From positions 22,999,387 to 23,063,386 of the forward strand of contig OU612069.1 in assembly GCA_914767715.1 (NCBI GenBank): a stretch of 64,000 nucleotides of DNA, read 5' to 3'. Positions within the stretch are counted from its first letter, which is position 1. Each line of letters starts with the position of its first letter. The DNA comes from Membranipora membranacea (taxonomy: Eukaryota; Bryozoa; Gymnolaemata; Cheilostomatida; Membraniporidae). Shown here one piece after another: positions 13,001 to 25,165 of this stretch. A program made the translations under genes and the position numbers. Below the pieces are notes generated by a model. The model did no database searches. It was not told where the DNA came from and saw only the letters and a list, made by a program, of their open reading frames with translations.

Positions 13001-16000
13001 GTACGATAAGCTCCTTGCTGAATTCAGGCGCCCTGATATTACTGGAAGACTTTGTCAGGCCCTGTATGCCCGGACTCACAGATAAGAAGGCCACTGTTAT
13101 ATCTAAGGTCATGGCCTTCTCTATGGGGATTGTAGCTCTCATACTGGTCATGTTCATTAAGTATACTGGAGGAGGTGTGCTTTCTGTAAGTATTAAGTAT
13201 AAGCAAAGGTGTAAGCTCTGGTCTGATTGGCTATATATGGTAGGAGAGACAATGCCAGGTCACCAAATTTTGATTTAGTGAAAGTGAAATTAAATAACTT
13301 TGTCATTGACTATAAGTATCATGAGGCAATTTCTGGAAATTGCTATCTGACCTGGAATTGGCTCTCTCTCACCCACTAGTCATTCATAGCCTACAAATAG
13401 AACCCCGCAATGAAGTAATACCATAGTCCTACTGCCCTTTCAAGGTTGTGTGCCAAATACTCAATAGTGTCAAATATTCACAGAAATTTTGAGGGAATCA
13501 CTCCTGAGGGACCTGGGTGGTGCACTGTCATTCATGTCAATCAATCCCCCAGTTAGGACTAAGTCATCTCACCCCTGTGGCACTTGTTTCTTGGCAATGA
13601 ATAGCAAATGCGCGAACCTATTCCGCAATCTCAACAACCCAAAAATAATAGAAAGGGTTGATGGTGTAACTTAGCAAGCCCCCTACGTCTTTCTCATAAT
13701 TGTGCACTCTCATCCCACAGGCTCTTTCCATTACAACACCGCCACCACCACTGGTTTATTGGTCTTTACCGTGATGAAACTTATTCAAATTCTCTGAAAA
13801 TAATATGCTGAAGAATCGACAGCACATTTCTATCATATTTGATTTTCTCATCCATATATTTTACAATCTGTTAGTCTCTGTCGTTTTGTGAAGAAATTAT
13901 CATGTGGTATACCAAACAATTCTCCCAACACCAATTATTATTATTTTTTTTTCTTTTTCCCTCCTCATATTTTGGCCGTAATTTCTTTGGCACGTTATGG
14001 AAAACCTCGTCCATGTCTGCCTGATTGTGACACAAGAAGTTACCTTATCTCTCAGAACAACGTGATAATTACTGTAAGCAAAAATTGACATTTTATCATG
14101 AGTGCACATCCTTTTTGGCAGATGGCAGTTGCATTCATTGGAATGTTTGGCGGTCCAATACTTGGGCTCTTTATTGCTGGAATTTACATTCCGATAGCCA
14201 ACACTAAAGGAGCATTTATTGGCTTTATCGCCGGTGCGGGTACGTAATTATAATGTCTCTCAATTTTTGTTCATTTATTTATTTTTATTTAGACAGATGC
14301 TGTTGTGTCTCATTATATGTTTTGACAATCAAACCTGAGATATCTTATGACGGCCAACATGGGTGGTGATCATTAACTTATCTTGCAGAGAATATCTACA
14401 ATCAAAAATCTTTTTACTTTCAGTTGCGTGCACCAGATTGTTACAGACAAACATTTCCCTGAGAATTTGTTTTTTCTTGAAATTACCACCAGGTCTTATT
14501 TCACTGACCTTACTATTAGACCTTTCTCTTGTGAGGTAATGATGTTGTCAGATCAGTGCTAAGTTTTAATCATGACATCCACACTCACAGCGCTCATCTC
14601 AGATTACTCGTTCAATGTATATTAATGGATGATATTTGTTGGCAGTTATGTTCTCTATTGCTGAACCAGATCCTGGGACTAATGCCCCAGGCAACTGGTA
14701 AATTGTAACTGCCACATGTAACTGATTATTGTAACCAATTCTTCAGTGCACAACCTGCTGTCATTTATACGCAACTAAATAGGTCGTAAAAATAGACATA
14801 GGATAAAATGCTGCGTCATTTGATTGCCAACATCCGCATTTAAATGGTAAATATATTGGCAAAAAAGGAAAGTTAAAGCGAAGCGAGTTACACAATTAAT
14901 CAGATAAGGACTACGGCAACCATGACTGTGCAATGTCCTAGGCTCAAGTTCATGTCGAGTTTTTATTTTTATTTGATTTATTGACTTTGTGATACGATCA
15001 TATGAAGCATGCATTACAAGTGAAGAAAAAATAAAAATACTTTCATAAAATGAGTTATGCACCTAGGCACGTCACATACAGTGTATGCGACAATGCTCTA
15101 CCATATACTCTTTCCTTCTGTATATGGGCGTAGTAGGCCGTTAAGACGATGATGATATTGATGGTGCCAATGCAACATCATATTGCAATGAGTATAATCC
15201 TGAAGTCTAAAAAATATCGTGTTGATATTTATCTCGTACTTTTAAGCTTATGGGGCCACAGTTGGGATAGGAGGTATGCTAGCCAAACCTTATTTGACGA
15301 GTTACCCGACCACCACTGTTGGTTGTAATATAACCGATCAAAGTCAGCAAGCTAATCTTACTTCTCCTGTGTTCAACCTGGAGGATTACGACCCTCATCC
15401 ACATTACAAGTTTGTGTGAAAACAATAAGGTTGAATTTGAGTCACACTGAGTACTCGTTTCTTGCTTGGATTTATTGACTTGCTGCATTTCAAACCGTTG
15501 AATTTTTTCAGGTTTTTAACTTGTTATCTAATTGAGTACAAATATATTGTGCAGTCAGTAGAGATCACTGTTTTCTTGATTACGTTTGTGATTATGATGG
15601 TGTGGAATTTCATCATCGACTGTTAGACCTCGCTATTTAATACATACATGTGGAGTGACTGTGAAAAAACTTTCTCCCAGTGACTTATACTTCCTATTTT
15701 GCTCAACCTCTTCAAAAATTAAACGAGCTTCCTAAAAAGATACAACTATATTACCTTAGGTTTTGTTTTGTTGTGTAAGTAATCATGTAGAACCAAAGCC
15801 TGAAAAAAACAACACCTTTTGACATGTTTTTAATTTTTGCATGTACAATGGCTTTCACACATAATTGCATATTTCTCACTCTATTGTAATTTCAGAACAG
15901 GGGTCTTGGCGTTTTTTGATCAGTCTTACAACTGGACTTCAGTTGGCGGGTGTTTGGTTACATTTCTCATAATACTTTTCGCCAGCATGATATTCTGTGA

Positions 16001-18689
16001 GTATTCAACTACATTACATATACATATCAAACTAAGATATGTACAATGTTAAGTGTTTTGTTAAACACTACCCAAGTTAGTACAAATTTATGGCTAGCTG
16101 ACATTGAGTCACCACTCACCAATATACCAGGTAAATAAACTCTGGTCAAAGTTTGATGCCCTACTATCAAGTAAACTCATAGAGTTATTATATACTCTAG
16201 AGTGGACAATGTGTACAAAAATAGCATCAGTTTTTGTCCCACTTAATTATTGCAAAATCCATGACGCAACGCAATCTGTGCATGGCGAGTGCCTGTATCA
16301 TATAATTTATCATTGAGAATTTAGGAATCGGGTATGGAAATTTAAGTTTTAGAGCACTTATTGCCATTTTTTCGGAAAGATTTTCATGGCCCACTATGTA
16401 GAACACTTGTAGGTATTTTCACTTGCAGCCATTGGAAAATTTTCCTATGTTTTCCCATCAAAATAAGCCAAAACTCCAACCGCAAACACATCATTGTGAT
16501 GAAAAAAATTACCGGGCTAGCTTGTTTTTTCACTGCCACTTGCCAGCCATATAAGCTGTGTCCTGTCTCTCTTACTCATATGTTACACATTCAGTGGGTT
16601 TGTTTTATTTTAATTAAATGAAATACGAGTAGCCTGTGAACAAGTGATCGGAGGTGTAAAGTTTGCAGCTTGCCTTGTTTTCAGTCACAGTGTACATAAT
16701 GTCAAGATTCAGAATGCTCTCCAGATAACATTACTTTATTGAGGATATTATAATAAGTTTTTTTGTTTCTTATGTCAAAGAAGATCAATTAAGATTGGTG
16801 CTAAAATCAGATGTGGTGTTACTCTCAGTCCTCATTGCTCATGAGATCACTTTCTGCATCTCTTATATTTTTTTAGCATCAATCCATTTCTGACGGAGAA
16901 TCACAGCTGTGTGAAATGCTAACTCTGGTCATTTCAAAGGATTGCACACTACTACATTAATCCCCCTTCCCTCAAAACTATGCAAACAAATACACATATA
17001 TATGTAAACTGCCAGTGCCTTGACTGGAGTGTATACAAAATATTCTTTATGATGCTGAAGTTGCCATCTCAACTAATTTACAACACAAACAAACAACCAT
17101 AGTCATATTAAACATACCAGAAAATTGTATCAAACATCCACAACGAACGACTGCTCTGAAGCAAATGGTCCCTTATTTCAAGTATGGTGAGAAATCAGAA
17201 ATATCTGTCAACTTAAAATGTCACCTCAGTGAGTGTTTGTTCTGTAAAATCTGGAGTCAGTCTGGATAGGTATGTGAGTTTTCCATTCAACGATTCACTT
17301 GATACTCAGCGACTTATCAAAAACGAAATGCATTCATTCATTTATATGCTTTCAAAACCTGTTGTGTATGGTTGAATGGTTTTGCAAATTCAAAAACTAG
17401 AGGAGACCACCAGAGAGGGAATTTAGAACTCCAAATGACATAGCCAAATCTAAACGCCGAATCTTACGTCAGAACCGTATGTAAATTGCTTCTGCAACTG
17501 AACAAAAAACATTAACTCACTTGATGGCTAACATATGAGTAAAAGAGACAGAATACAACTTATGGTTGGGAGAAACGTGGAAAAAACAAGCTAGCCCAGT
17601 AATTTTTTTTCATAACAATGATGTGTTTGCGGTTGGGGTTATGGCTTATTTCGATGGGAAAACATAGAAAAATTTTCCAATGGCTGCAAGTGAAAATACC
17701 TACAAGTGTTTCACATGGTGTGACATGAAAAATGTTCCGCAAAGATGGCTATAAACGCTCTAAAACATAAATTGTCATGCTCAATTCCTATATTCTCAAT
17801 GATAAGTAATATGATACAGGCACTAGCCATGCACAACCAGATTGCGTCGCGTCATGGATTTCGCAATAATTAAGTAGGACGTTTTGAGCACTGCATTGTC
17901 CACTCTAGAGTATATAATAACTCTATGGGTAAACCATTCCAGGAATCTGTGTTTTTAAGAGCTCACCTTCATTAGAATGGTCTGATAAATTTTTTGTCTG
18001 CAAACCTTGTTTTGTTCTCAGACTTTGCTCAGTGGAAAATCTAATTTGTTCAATCATCACAAGCATCATTCGTTCTTAATGATGGCAAATAAATATATTT
18101 TGTATACCCTATAGCACGGAAGACCGATGTACCTGTTAACCGGGCGCTCCTATCACCCTATATCATTAGCGGATCTTGTCTGATGGCTCCGTCATGGAGA
18201 GCACACATTGATTATAGTTCACCCCCACTTAATAGAAAGCCTCAAGAACAGGTAAAGTAACTGCCTATCAAAATAATATGTCATGTCCACCAAACTCCGG
18301 CAGCACCATACTAACCGGATATTCTCCTTGGAATCCTAGTCTGAGCAGATCTCTATTTCATACTCTATCAAAAGCCTAACATGGATGCTGAAGGACTCAA
18401 AGTTTGATACACTCAACATAATAAGTTAAAGACTGCATTGAAACATCGACATGTCATAGGAAAATATTGGGTGAAATTTCTGATATCTGAATGCGTTTTT
18501 CAATTCATTGAAGAATGAAAACTCTGGGCAAAATGGAGCGCAAATATCTAAGGGAATCGGTGACAACGATGACTGCGGCACTGATACAATAATGTAGGGA
18601 TAGAAAGAAGAGTCATACTCTTTCATTTTGTTCCACAGGACTCCGATTTACAACTTCTGACTTATGAAATATATGAAAATATGTCTTAG
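7007..18689 (+). CDS. SLC5-family sodium-coupled (monocarboxylate/iodide-type) transporter, 15 exons
   Basis: A membrane symporter of the SLC5A5/6/8/12 group. Exons: 7007-7206, 7492-7651, 8441-8506, 9363-9414, 9806-9873, 10899-11056, 11440-11589, 11878-12007, 12415-12503, 13002-13185, 14122-14239, 15262-15409, 15896-15996, 18115-18251, 18639-18689. All have GT-AG borders and compatible phases. They sum to 1,812 nt, or 603 aa, close to the usual SLC5A8 length. Landmarks in order: QWPDYLVLF (TM1), TKEYLLADGNMHW, GVPAEVY, LFYAALVIYGPAL, GGLKAVLWTDAFQ, NQASVQRYLS, LPGLPGLLLSALFS, then STISS (the Ser pair matches the Na2 sodium-site serines of this fold), GMFGGPILGLF, and a loop with NIT and NLT glycosylation sequons. 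The tail ends ENMS and lacks the TRL-type PDZ end of SLC5A8. Substrate cannot be read from sequence. Confidence 0.93.
10002..10037. repeat. (AT)n microsatellite in an SLC5 intron
   Basis: An almost uninterrupted TA dinucleotide run lies between the fifth and sixth SLC5 exons. A shorter TATA tract lies near 7258-7285, and a poly-C run near 9507-9517. Confidence 0.85.
16176..17923. mobile_element. Large inverted-repeat (fold-back) element inside an SLC5 intron
   Basis: Two arms of about 400-430 bp face each other, at about 16176-16603 and 17522-17923, around a spacer of about 0.92 kb. The outer ends share 'ATAGAGTTATTATATACTCT' followed by 'AGAGTGGACAATG'. Farther in, the arms share 'TTTTCACTTGCAGCCATTGG' and 'AACCGCAAACACATCATTGT'. 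Arm identity looks like roughly 80-85%, with small indels. No transposase is visible in the spacer. It could be a non-autonomous fold-back transposon or two copies of one repeat inserted in opposite directions. It lies in the 15997-18114 intron and leaves the splice sites intact. Confidence 0.75.
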
Positions 18690-19890
18690 TGATTAGTCAT
18701 TATGAAATATATGTCTTAGTCAATCTATCTATTTGGTTATCAGCTGTGCGGTGCAGTGTTCTATGCAGTCATAAGTTATGTATTCAATCAACTCGCTTCA
18801 TGCTATACTTTCTTCTCTTTTTTCCCTTTGTACAATAATTTTTAATACACCACCCTATATATGGGTCACTTAAGCCTAAGGCATGTGTTGGGAGGTGACC
18901 CTTTTGCTTGTCTGCCTGGTTTTAAAAAAAAATCTAAATATAACATAATATAATATATAAAGAAAATTCATAATTCAAATAATTCAATAATTTGTAGGTG
19001 CTTTTGTTGCAGGGTTGTATGCCCGTTGCTGGTTTACACAATCATCAAGTGTTACATGGTAGTTGTGTCTCATCATGTGTGAGTCCAACAATTTGCAGCA
19101 GAAGATTTAAATTTAGGCTGATTACATAGCATCCAACAGTTTCAATTGTGAATAGTTGAACAAAGCTACCATATTTGAAGCTACAATTCGAGTTTATCAT
19201 GTAAGTGTGTTATCATTATCATAGTGTTAGTGCACTATCAATCTGTTTATAAGTTTTCCGTGGCCTTCACGGATCTGACCAGCACAACATACATAGGATT
19301 GGTGTCATAGCCTGCGCGCGGTTTCTGCCTTGGATGGTGATGGACAAAAAAACCGAAACATTGTCATTTTGAATTGAGCTCTCTGATTCCTAGACTTTTT
19401 GGACTACACCGTCAGGTCTTGGATTTACCTTTTAACATCATTCTGAGCAATAGTTCTCATGTGTGTGATACATTTAGTTATTGTGCTCCTACCTAGAAGT
19501 AATATGTTGTCATATATATGGTTGACGTTGCATGATTTTAGATGGAAACAAAATTTGAACTAATGTATCTTGGTAAACATTCCCTTTTCTCTGATGTGAT
19601 GGTAATTTATATCCCAAGCAGATGCAGATAGTCGTATTTTGCTGATATCCATACAACATTTGACTGAAAAGGTAGCGAACCGTGTACTTTCTGGGAGAAC
19701 CTGGCATCAGCTTTGAGATGTAAAAGCTAAGGAGTGCAGGCATAGAGATTGCTACCATAGATGCCTATCCGTTACTTTTTGTGGTTTTTGTTATCACTGG
19801 TTAGCCAGCGTCAGAAGTAGGGATTTAAATTTACTTATACAAATTTTGTTCACAATAATTCTTTAAAATTTGATATAATTTATGGAAGAA
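18690..19890. other. Intergenic after the SLC5 gene, no gene seen
   Basis: AT-rich sequence that should include the SLC5 3' UTR. No exon series or structured RNA was recognised. ORFs here are short and lack motifs. Confidence 0.5.
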
Positions 19891-19894
19891 TCAA

Positions 19895-20282
19895 TGTATC
19901 AAAGCTCTGAGAAAGTTTTTTAAGCAAGGCGACAGACTAGGTCTTGATATTGGGGACCTAGATTCAGTCATATCAAAACGTACAAAGAACCTGGCCCTGC
20001 AGATAATACATGATGACGAACATTTTTTAAACAATTTTCTTGAGAAACTCCCCTCAGGCAGATATCGCAGCCTTAAATACAGAACTGCCTGGGGTAAAGA
20101 CTCATTCCTCAGACACTTGATTTTGATATTGCAAGATATTTTTTAATCCACTAGAAGTCAGACTTTACTTTACTCATTTTGTTTATGTTTCTTTTTGGTA
20201 TTCCCTACTCATGTAACAGTATAAACACTCAATCTCGCAGCATACCTAATGTTTGTGACAAAATAAACCAACCAACCAACCG
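19895..20282 (+). mobile_element. LINE 3' end with CCAA-repeat tail
   Basis: The frame from 19895 to the stop at 20144-20146 encodes a typical C-terminal LINE segment: KALRKFFKQGDRLGLDIGDL, then SKRTKNLALQIIHDDEHF, then RYRSLKYRTAWGKDSF. A short 3' UTR follows, ending AAATAAACCAACCAACCAACC at about 20262-20281. A short repeat tail of this type is typical of some LINE 3' ends. The reverse transcriptase part is absent, so the copy is 5'-truncated. Confidence 0.65.
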
Positions 20283-20325
20283 TATATGGCACACAGCCTT
20301 ATAGGATGAAAGTATTTTTGTTGCC

Positions 20326-23300
20326 GGGGCACACGAAAATCGCTAGATGCAGCGTATATAACCTCCGCAATCTGAACATATGATTGGTTTGTTTTGAAGC
20401 GTTTTGATTGGCCAACATAATTACTGAAGAAAGAGGATTTCCCTTTGTTAGTCAGGGATCCCTATACTTCAATTTAGGGGAAATCCCATCTGTTGATTAT
20501 TCTGGTCTAAGACTTAGCTCTAGATGAAATGGACCCATAATTAGTAATAGTCCTATTAATTCTTGCTGAGATAATTGGAGGCTTTGGGTTAGCAATCCAG
20601 TTTGATCATATTGATTAGATATCAGCTCTTTCATACTGATCCTGATATAAAACACTCTAGTCTATTGCAATGCTATCATAAAAATATTTATTTTAAATAT
20701 TGACTTGAAGGTAACAACATGCAGCTCAACAATGTATGATTTGCTACATGATTACCTGGTTTCAATGAAGATGTGTTATGAGAAATTATACTATAATATG
20801 TTTGTGAAAGTATCGTGTATATAAAAACACCATATGAAAAATGACACAAGATAATAACATTGTAATTGGGAAAATAGGATGCTGTTATTTGTCTATCGAA
20901 TGGAAGAGATGTGAGACCGTTGAAAATGGCTAGAGGTGCACCAAAGTTTACATGGAAAAAGAACATCAGCAGTGACTTATCAAAACTAGGACTAGATAGA
21001 CAGTCTGCTAAAAAAACTGCACAGGATAGGAGAAAGTGGAGAGTGTAAACCAGTTTGATGGATGTTGACTGAAAAACAGAAGTCTTACGACGATACCGTT
21101 CCAGTCCAGGTGATGATGATAGTTGTAATTAACTATATTACTGTCACAGTTGCTACAGTACTGCTTTCCCCTTATTAATGCAAGGTTGGCAGGTAAAGTT
21201 GTCCAGGTCGCCTGTGAGAGGGCATCTTGCTGTTGGAGGAATGCGTATGCATCCCTCATGGTACCATTCTTTGCACAGTGGGCACTCCACCATGCTATCC
21301 TTTCTGATGGCGGATGTTGGCTCCCACACCAGTCTACATACACAGTACACCTAAAATTAAAATAAAATTGATATCATTTATGTGTATTGTCCACATCTGG
21401 TTTACCTTTTATGTCACTTGCAACTACGTGTATCTGTATCTGCATATCAATTTTAAATGGCTACAATAACTCAAAATCGATGTTCCTTAGAGTAAAAGTT
21501 CTCAAAAGCAGCTGCCCAGGGTTAGGAGGAGACCCTACCAAATAATATCAACCACAAAAAAGGGGGTAGATAGCAAGTTAATTGCTAAGATAGAATATGG
21601 TTCACAAGACAATAATTAGAGTACAGTGGAAGTGATTGTTGTTCATATAATTCAAAGGTGTATTCATCCGGCTGTGTGGTATAATGGAATTCTAGTTTTT
21701 TGCCCATTGTGGCATCATGTCTGTTTTCCTCATCATTGCTTTATGAATCGAAGTCATCTTTATATCCTGTAGCTAGAACAAAATAAATTAGTCAGCTTGT
21801 AAACTTTATGTACCTGCTAATGAAACAAAACTGGCATAGTTCAGAAAACTAAAATCATAAAAAAAGTATTGACTGAATATTTTGAATTATGATGCATGTC
21901 CAAAAATGATCTCTGCAAAAGTGGCGTTGAGAGCAGCATCAGAAATGAATATGTGGCTGGCTGTTCTAACAATTTATTTTCTAATCCAAAAGTGTTTGCA
22001 ACTGGTGTATTCTTCTCTGGTGTTAATCCTTAATTATCCAATCTCTATCTGTTTATAAATCTTTGGTGATAATCTCATTCAATTCCATAATGCATATTTT
22101 GCAACAATAAATGATGGGAGACGCAGTCTTAGAATTATTTTATTAAAGCGGAGACATACCTAAATCTTAAACAATGCAAGTGAATGTTACCTATCTGTGA
22201 GTTAAAACTCTGGTATTTTGCATTTATGAGTGAAAATATGGATGATTGCCGCTGAGAGCTAGTGTTTTTCTAACTCTTCAAATGTCAAAGAATTATTTTC
22301 CATGAGCAAGTGAAATAAACCACAGTCGAGACGTAGATTACCTCAAGGAAGATGCACAAAATTATGATAAAGGCTAAAGACCTGAGACCTATAGTCATAT
22401 AACTCTAAGTGCGCCTTGAAAACAACTTTTATAATTCTCAAAAAATTTAACTTATACTTATTGAGAATGCCAACCTGTTTTTGCTCTGCTGCCTTTTTCT
22501 TGGTCATCTGATGATAGTCCCTGCCATGCTGGCATTTTAGATAGGCTTTACCAAACACTGGTCGGCATGGCACTCCGTCAACAATGGTGAATAGCCTTCT
22601 TTTCTTTTTTTCTTCTTCTCCCCATTTGAGAAAGTCCAATGGATCTACAATAAAAAAATGGTGATTAGAGCGAGTGGAGTGTGTATCTAACAAACTCGCT
22701 CCCAAATCATTAATGATACCTTTGTGTCGCTGAAACATTTCATTTAGAAAGTGCAAAAAAATTAACCATGTCACCATACATATAGCAATCTCAAGCTTGT
22801 CGTTAAAAAACAAATGCTTCAGTTTTTTATGGAGAACAAGAGAACATTTTATTGTCAGTGCTTAAACCCAAGATAGCTCTTGCTTGACATCAGAACCCCA
22901 GCACCCGAACAGTGATAATTGACAATACATGAACATTGGAAAAATGAAATACCCATTTTTCTTACCAAAGTTTAGCTCCTGTAGCGTCTTTGTGTATTCC
23001 TGGAAGGATCTGATGCGAACAAACTTAGTGCATTGCTCTACCTCATGCTCTGACAAAAATGAAAGCAAATCATGGATATTATCAAAACTTTTTTTTACTG
23101 CTGGTTGAGCCTGATCGGTCATTTTCACAAAGAAGAACCAGTGTGAGGTGACTTATTGAGTCAATACAAAGCATTTAAATGATAGGCTGTTATATGCTGC
23201 AAGAGAATAGCTCTCTGGGAAATTTCCACATGTGCACATATTGACAAACAAGTATTTTAACCAATAACAACAATTGTGAATTTAAAAGGATTTACCTCCA

Positions 23301-23348
23301 AAACTGCGGAGGTTATATACGCTGCATCTAGCGATTTTCGGGGCACAC
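20326..23348. mobile_element. DNA transposon with 35-bp TIRs and 9-bp target duplication (MULE-like)
   Basis: A perfect 35-bp inverted repeat starts GAAAATCGCTAGATGCAGCG at 20335-20369. Its complement ends the element, ending CTAGCGATTTTC at 23339. The repeats are bounded by the direct 9-bp repeat GGGGCACAC at 20326-20334 and 23340-23348. A 9-bp duplication is typical of Mutator-like elements, although other superfamilies with 8-9 bp duplications are not excluded. The interior carries a split minus-strand gene with an N-terminal basic/Cys-His segment and a C-terminal PHD finger. No DDE transposase core was found between them, so this is probably an internally deleted or non-autonomous copy. 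Confidence 0.85.
21153..23122 (-). CDS. Transposon-borne protein: N-terminal YxCxHG segment plus C-terminal PHD finger
   Basis: Exon 1 (23122-22966) encodes MTDQAQPAVKKSFDNIHDLL followed by a short helical region, phase 1. Exon 2 (22644-22475) encodes PLDFLKWGEEEKKKRRLF, then VPCRPVFGKAYLKCQHGRDY and a Lys-rich end. This layout recalls the N-terminal zinc domains of MULE-derived proteins. The last exon (about 21351-21153) encodes a PHD finger: CVCR, then MVECPLCKEWYHEGC, then DNFTCQPC, with the Cys4-His-Cys3 ligands all in place. One or more exons between 22474 and 21352 are unidentified, and no DDE catalytic core is visible. It lies wholly inside the terminal repeats. It may be a broken transposase or an accessory reader protein. 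Joining of the two ends is inferred. Confidence 0.6.
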
Positions 23349-24117
23349 ACCCATGCTGAATGGTTTTGGAGCAGACAAATTTATAGGTGAGTAGGGAGAA
23401 TGACTCTATATTCAATGGCAAAGTAAATTCAAGTGACAGCACTACTACAAAAATTGATAAATGTCTCCGAATCATTGTTGCAATACATGTCGGCCTTGCT
23501 CAGCTTTATTTACGTCAGATTATATCAAAACTATTGATACCAAAATCTTTCAATTCTTCGCTTCACTCCATGTTTTACTGACTGTTTGACCTTTTCAGCA
23601 GAAATGTTTGGCCTCCCAGCAATACATGTTTACACAGCTTTGGTTGAGTTTATTTCATTTGTTTGGATATCTGGTGTTTACAATAAAAAATAGTAGTTAG
23701 AAAGTAACATGATGACCATTGGAACAAGAAAAATATTGATACTTTAAAGTAATGTGGTCAAAAAAGTATAATTAAAACACTGCAGTGTAATGTTATTTAA
23801 GAAAGATAATCAATGTTGGGTTATGTAAAGCATGATTAATCAGTTCAAAGAACGAGACAGGGAAAGGGAAATTAACAAATCAATAAATTGCAGTCATTCT
23901 CACACCAAGGTTATTTCACATTTTGTTCTGTGTGGTTATCTGAGCTTCAGTCAACCAGCGAAATAATGTCACAGATAAAACATTGTAGACAATGTATGCC
24001 CATCTATTATCCATCCGCATGTATAGGTTTGTCTGGCATGTGCCCTATGTTTAACTCTTAGCTCATCCGACATATTGCTAACTACAAGCTGGCATTTGCT
24101 GCCCCGTGTTCAGAGTG
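23349..24117. other. Intergenic, no gene seen
   Basis: AT-rich sequence between the transposon and the GPCR pseudogene. No conserved ORF or repeat was recognised. Confidence 0.5.
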
Positions 24118-25165
24118 CTAATGTCGTCTGTTGACCTGATTTTGCTCTTGTTTAGTTTTGAGAAGAAGGCCGTTTTGAGATCTGAAATTGTTTATATATA
24201 CAAAGAAATTGATACCACTACCAACTAAGATGAACTGAGTGCTAATGAATGTAAACCACAAGTTTTGTTCATGTGGTACAAAAATCTCTATCACAAATCT
24301 CACTCCGGCAGGCAACTAAAATATGTAAAACATGATAACTGTCACTAAAACTGTTCTTATTGAGTATAGAAGTCTTTTTCTTGACAACCCTCTAAGTTTG
24401 GCTTCACTGTACATCATGTAGATATCGGTTACTGTATGAACCAACAGAGGTGTGACAATAAAAATACATAACAGTAAGAAGAACTCCAGTGTTGAAGCTA
24501 TTATTGGTGCTGAGGGCACAATTCGGAATAAAAGGTTCAGATTCAAAGGAAATCAGTTTTAGATATTGGTTACTGTATGAACCAACAGAGGTGTGACAAT
24601 AAAGAGCACAACAGTGAGAAGTACTCCGGTGTTGGAGATATTATTGCTGCTCAGGGTACAATTCGGAATGAAAGGTTCAAATTCAAGGGAAATCAGTTTC
24701 ACAAGGGCTGATAAAGTGTTAAATAAAAACAGGCAGCAAGTTGCAGGCTTCAATTATGACCGTAATAATGCGTTTAGACAACCTGTTGTTTACAAACGCA
24801 CGATACTTGAGCGGGTATGCAACAGAGGCCCATCGTTTTATGCACACTGCGGTGTGCATGGTAGCTTTCACCTCAACAGAAGAGGTTGAAACTATTCCGA
24901 GAATAGTACACAGGCCATCATGCGACCATAAATTCCCTCGTACATGTGTTACGATCCCAACGGTATTTGAAATTAACACAATCAAATCTGACACTCCAAG
25001 ACCGAGCATGAAGTAGTGTTTCAGATGAAGTTTCCCCATCTTGGCAAATGTAGTAATGACTAGCATGTTCGTCATCAGAATATCAATATGTAGCGCTATG
25101 CTGAAAACTGCTATCTCAGAAGGGTAGCGGTGTTGTGTAGAGATTCCAGCCTTCCATTTCTCTAA
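24118..25165 (-). pseudogene. Class A GPCR pseudogene 2
   Basis: A relic of a seven-helix receptor. From about 25165 it reads TM1 (IALHIDILMTNMLVI), TM2 (HYFMLGLGVSDLIVLI), TM3 to KRW (TAVCIKRWASVAYPLKYR) and the start of TM4. A stop follows TM4. TM5 (FIVTPLLVHTV) appears twice because of a 141-bp tandem duplication. TM6 (SIRTVLVTVIMFYIF) is followed by TAG at 24316-24318, where the CWLP motif would have Trp. The frame then continues LPAGVRF into TM7, with INFFVYINN replacing NPxxY. One copy of TM5 also has a one-base insertion. It is clearly paralogous to the relic at 3.7-4.4 kb. Ligand class is unknown. Confidence 0.75.
24421..24702. repeat. 141-bp tandem duplication inside GPCR pseudogene 2
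   Basis: The block starting GATATCGGTTACTGTATGAA at 24421 recurs as GATATTGGTTACTGTATGAA at 24562, a 141-bp period (47 codons). It covers the second extracellular loop and TM5. The copies differ by scattered substitutions and one extra base in a T run. Confidence 0.85.

Noticed and set aside
13726-13775. Possible extra SLC5 exon after an acceptor (ALSITTPPPPLVYWSLP stop)
   Set aside because: It ends in a stop within 17 codons, and the exons at 13002-13185 and 14122-14239 join in frame without it. At most it is a poison exon.
16361-16621. Related ORFs in both arms of the fold-back element (GIFTCSHWKIFLCFP), 16361-16621 and 17560-17742
   Set aside because: The similarity follows from DNA identity of the arms. 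No known domain, and indels break the frame.
21008-21365. Three overlapping ORFs covering the PHD exon on both strands
   Set aside because: Only the 21153-21351 minus frame has the Cys/His ligand pattern and an acceptor site. The others are shadows.
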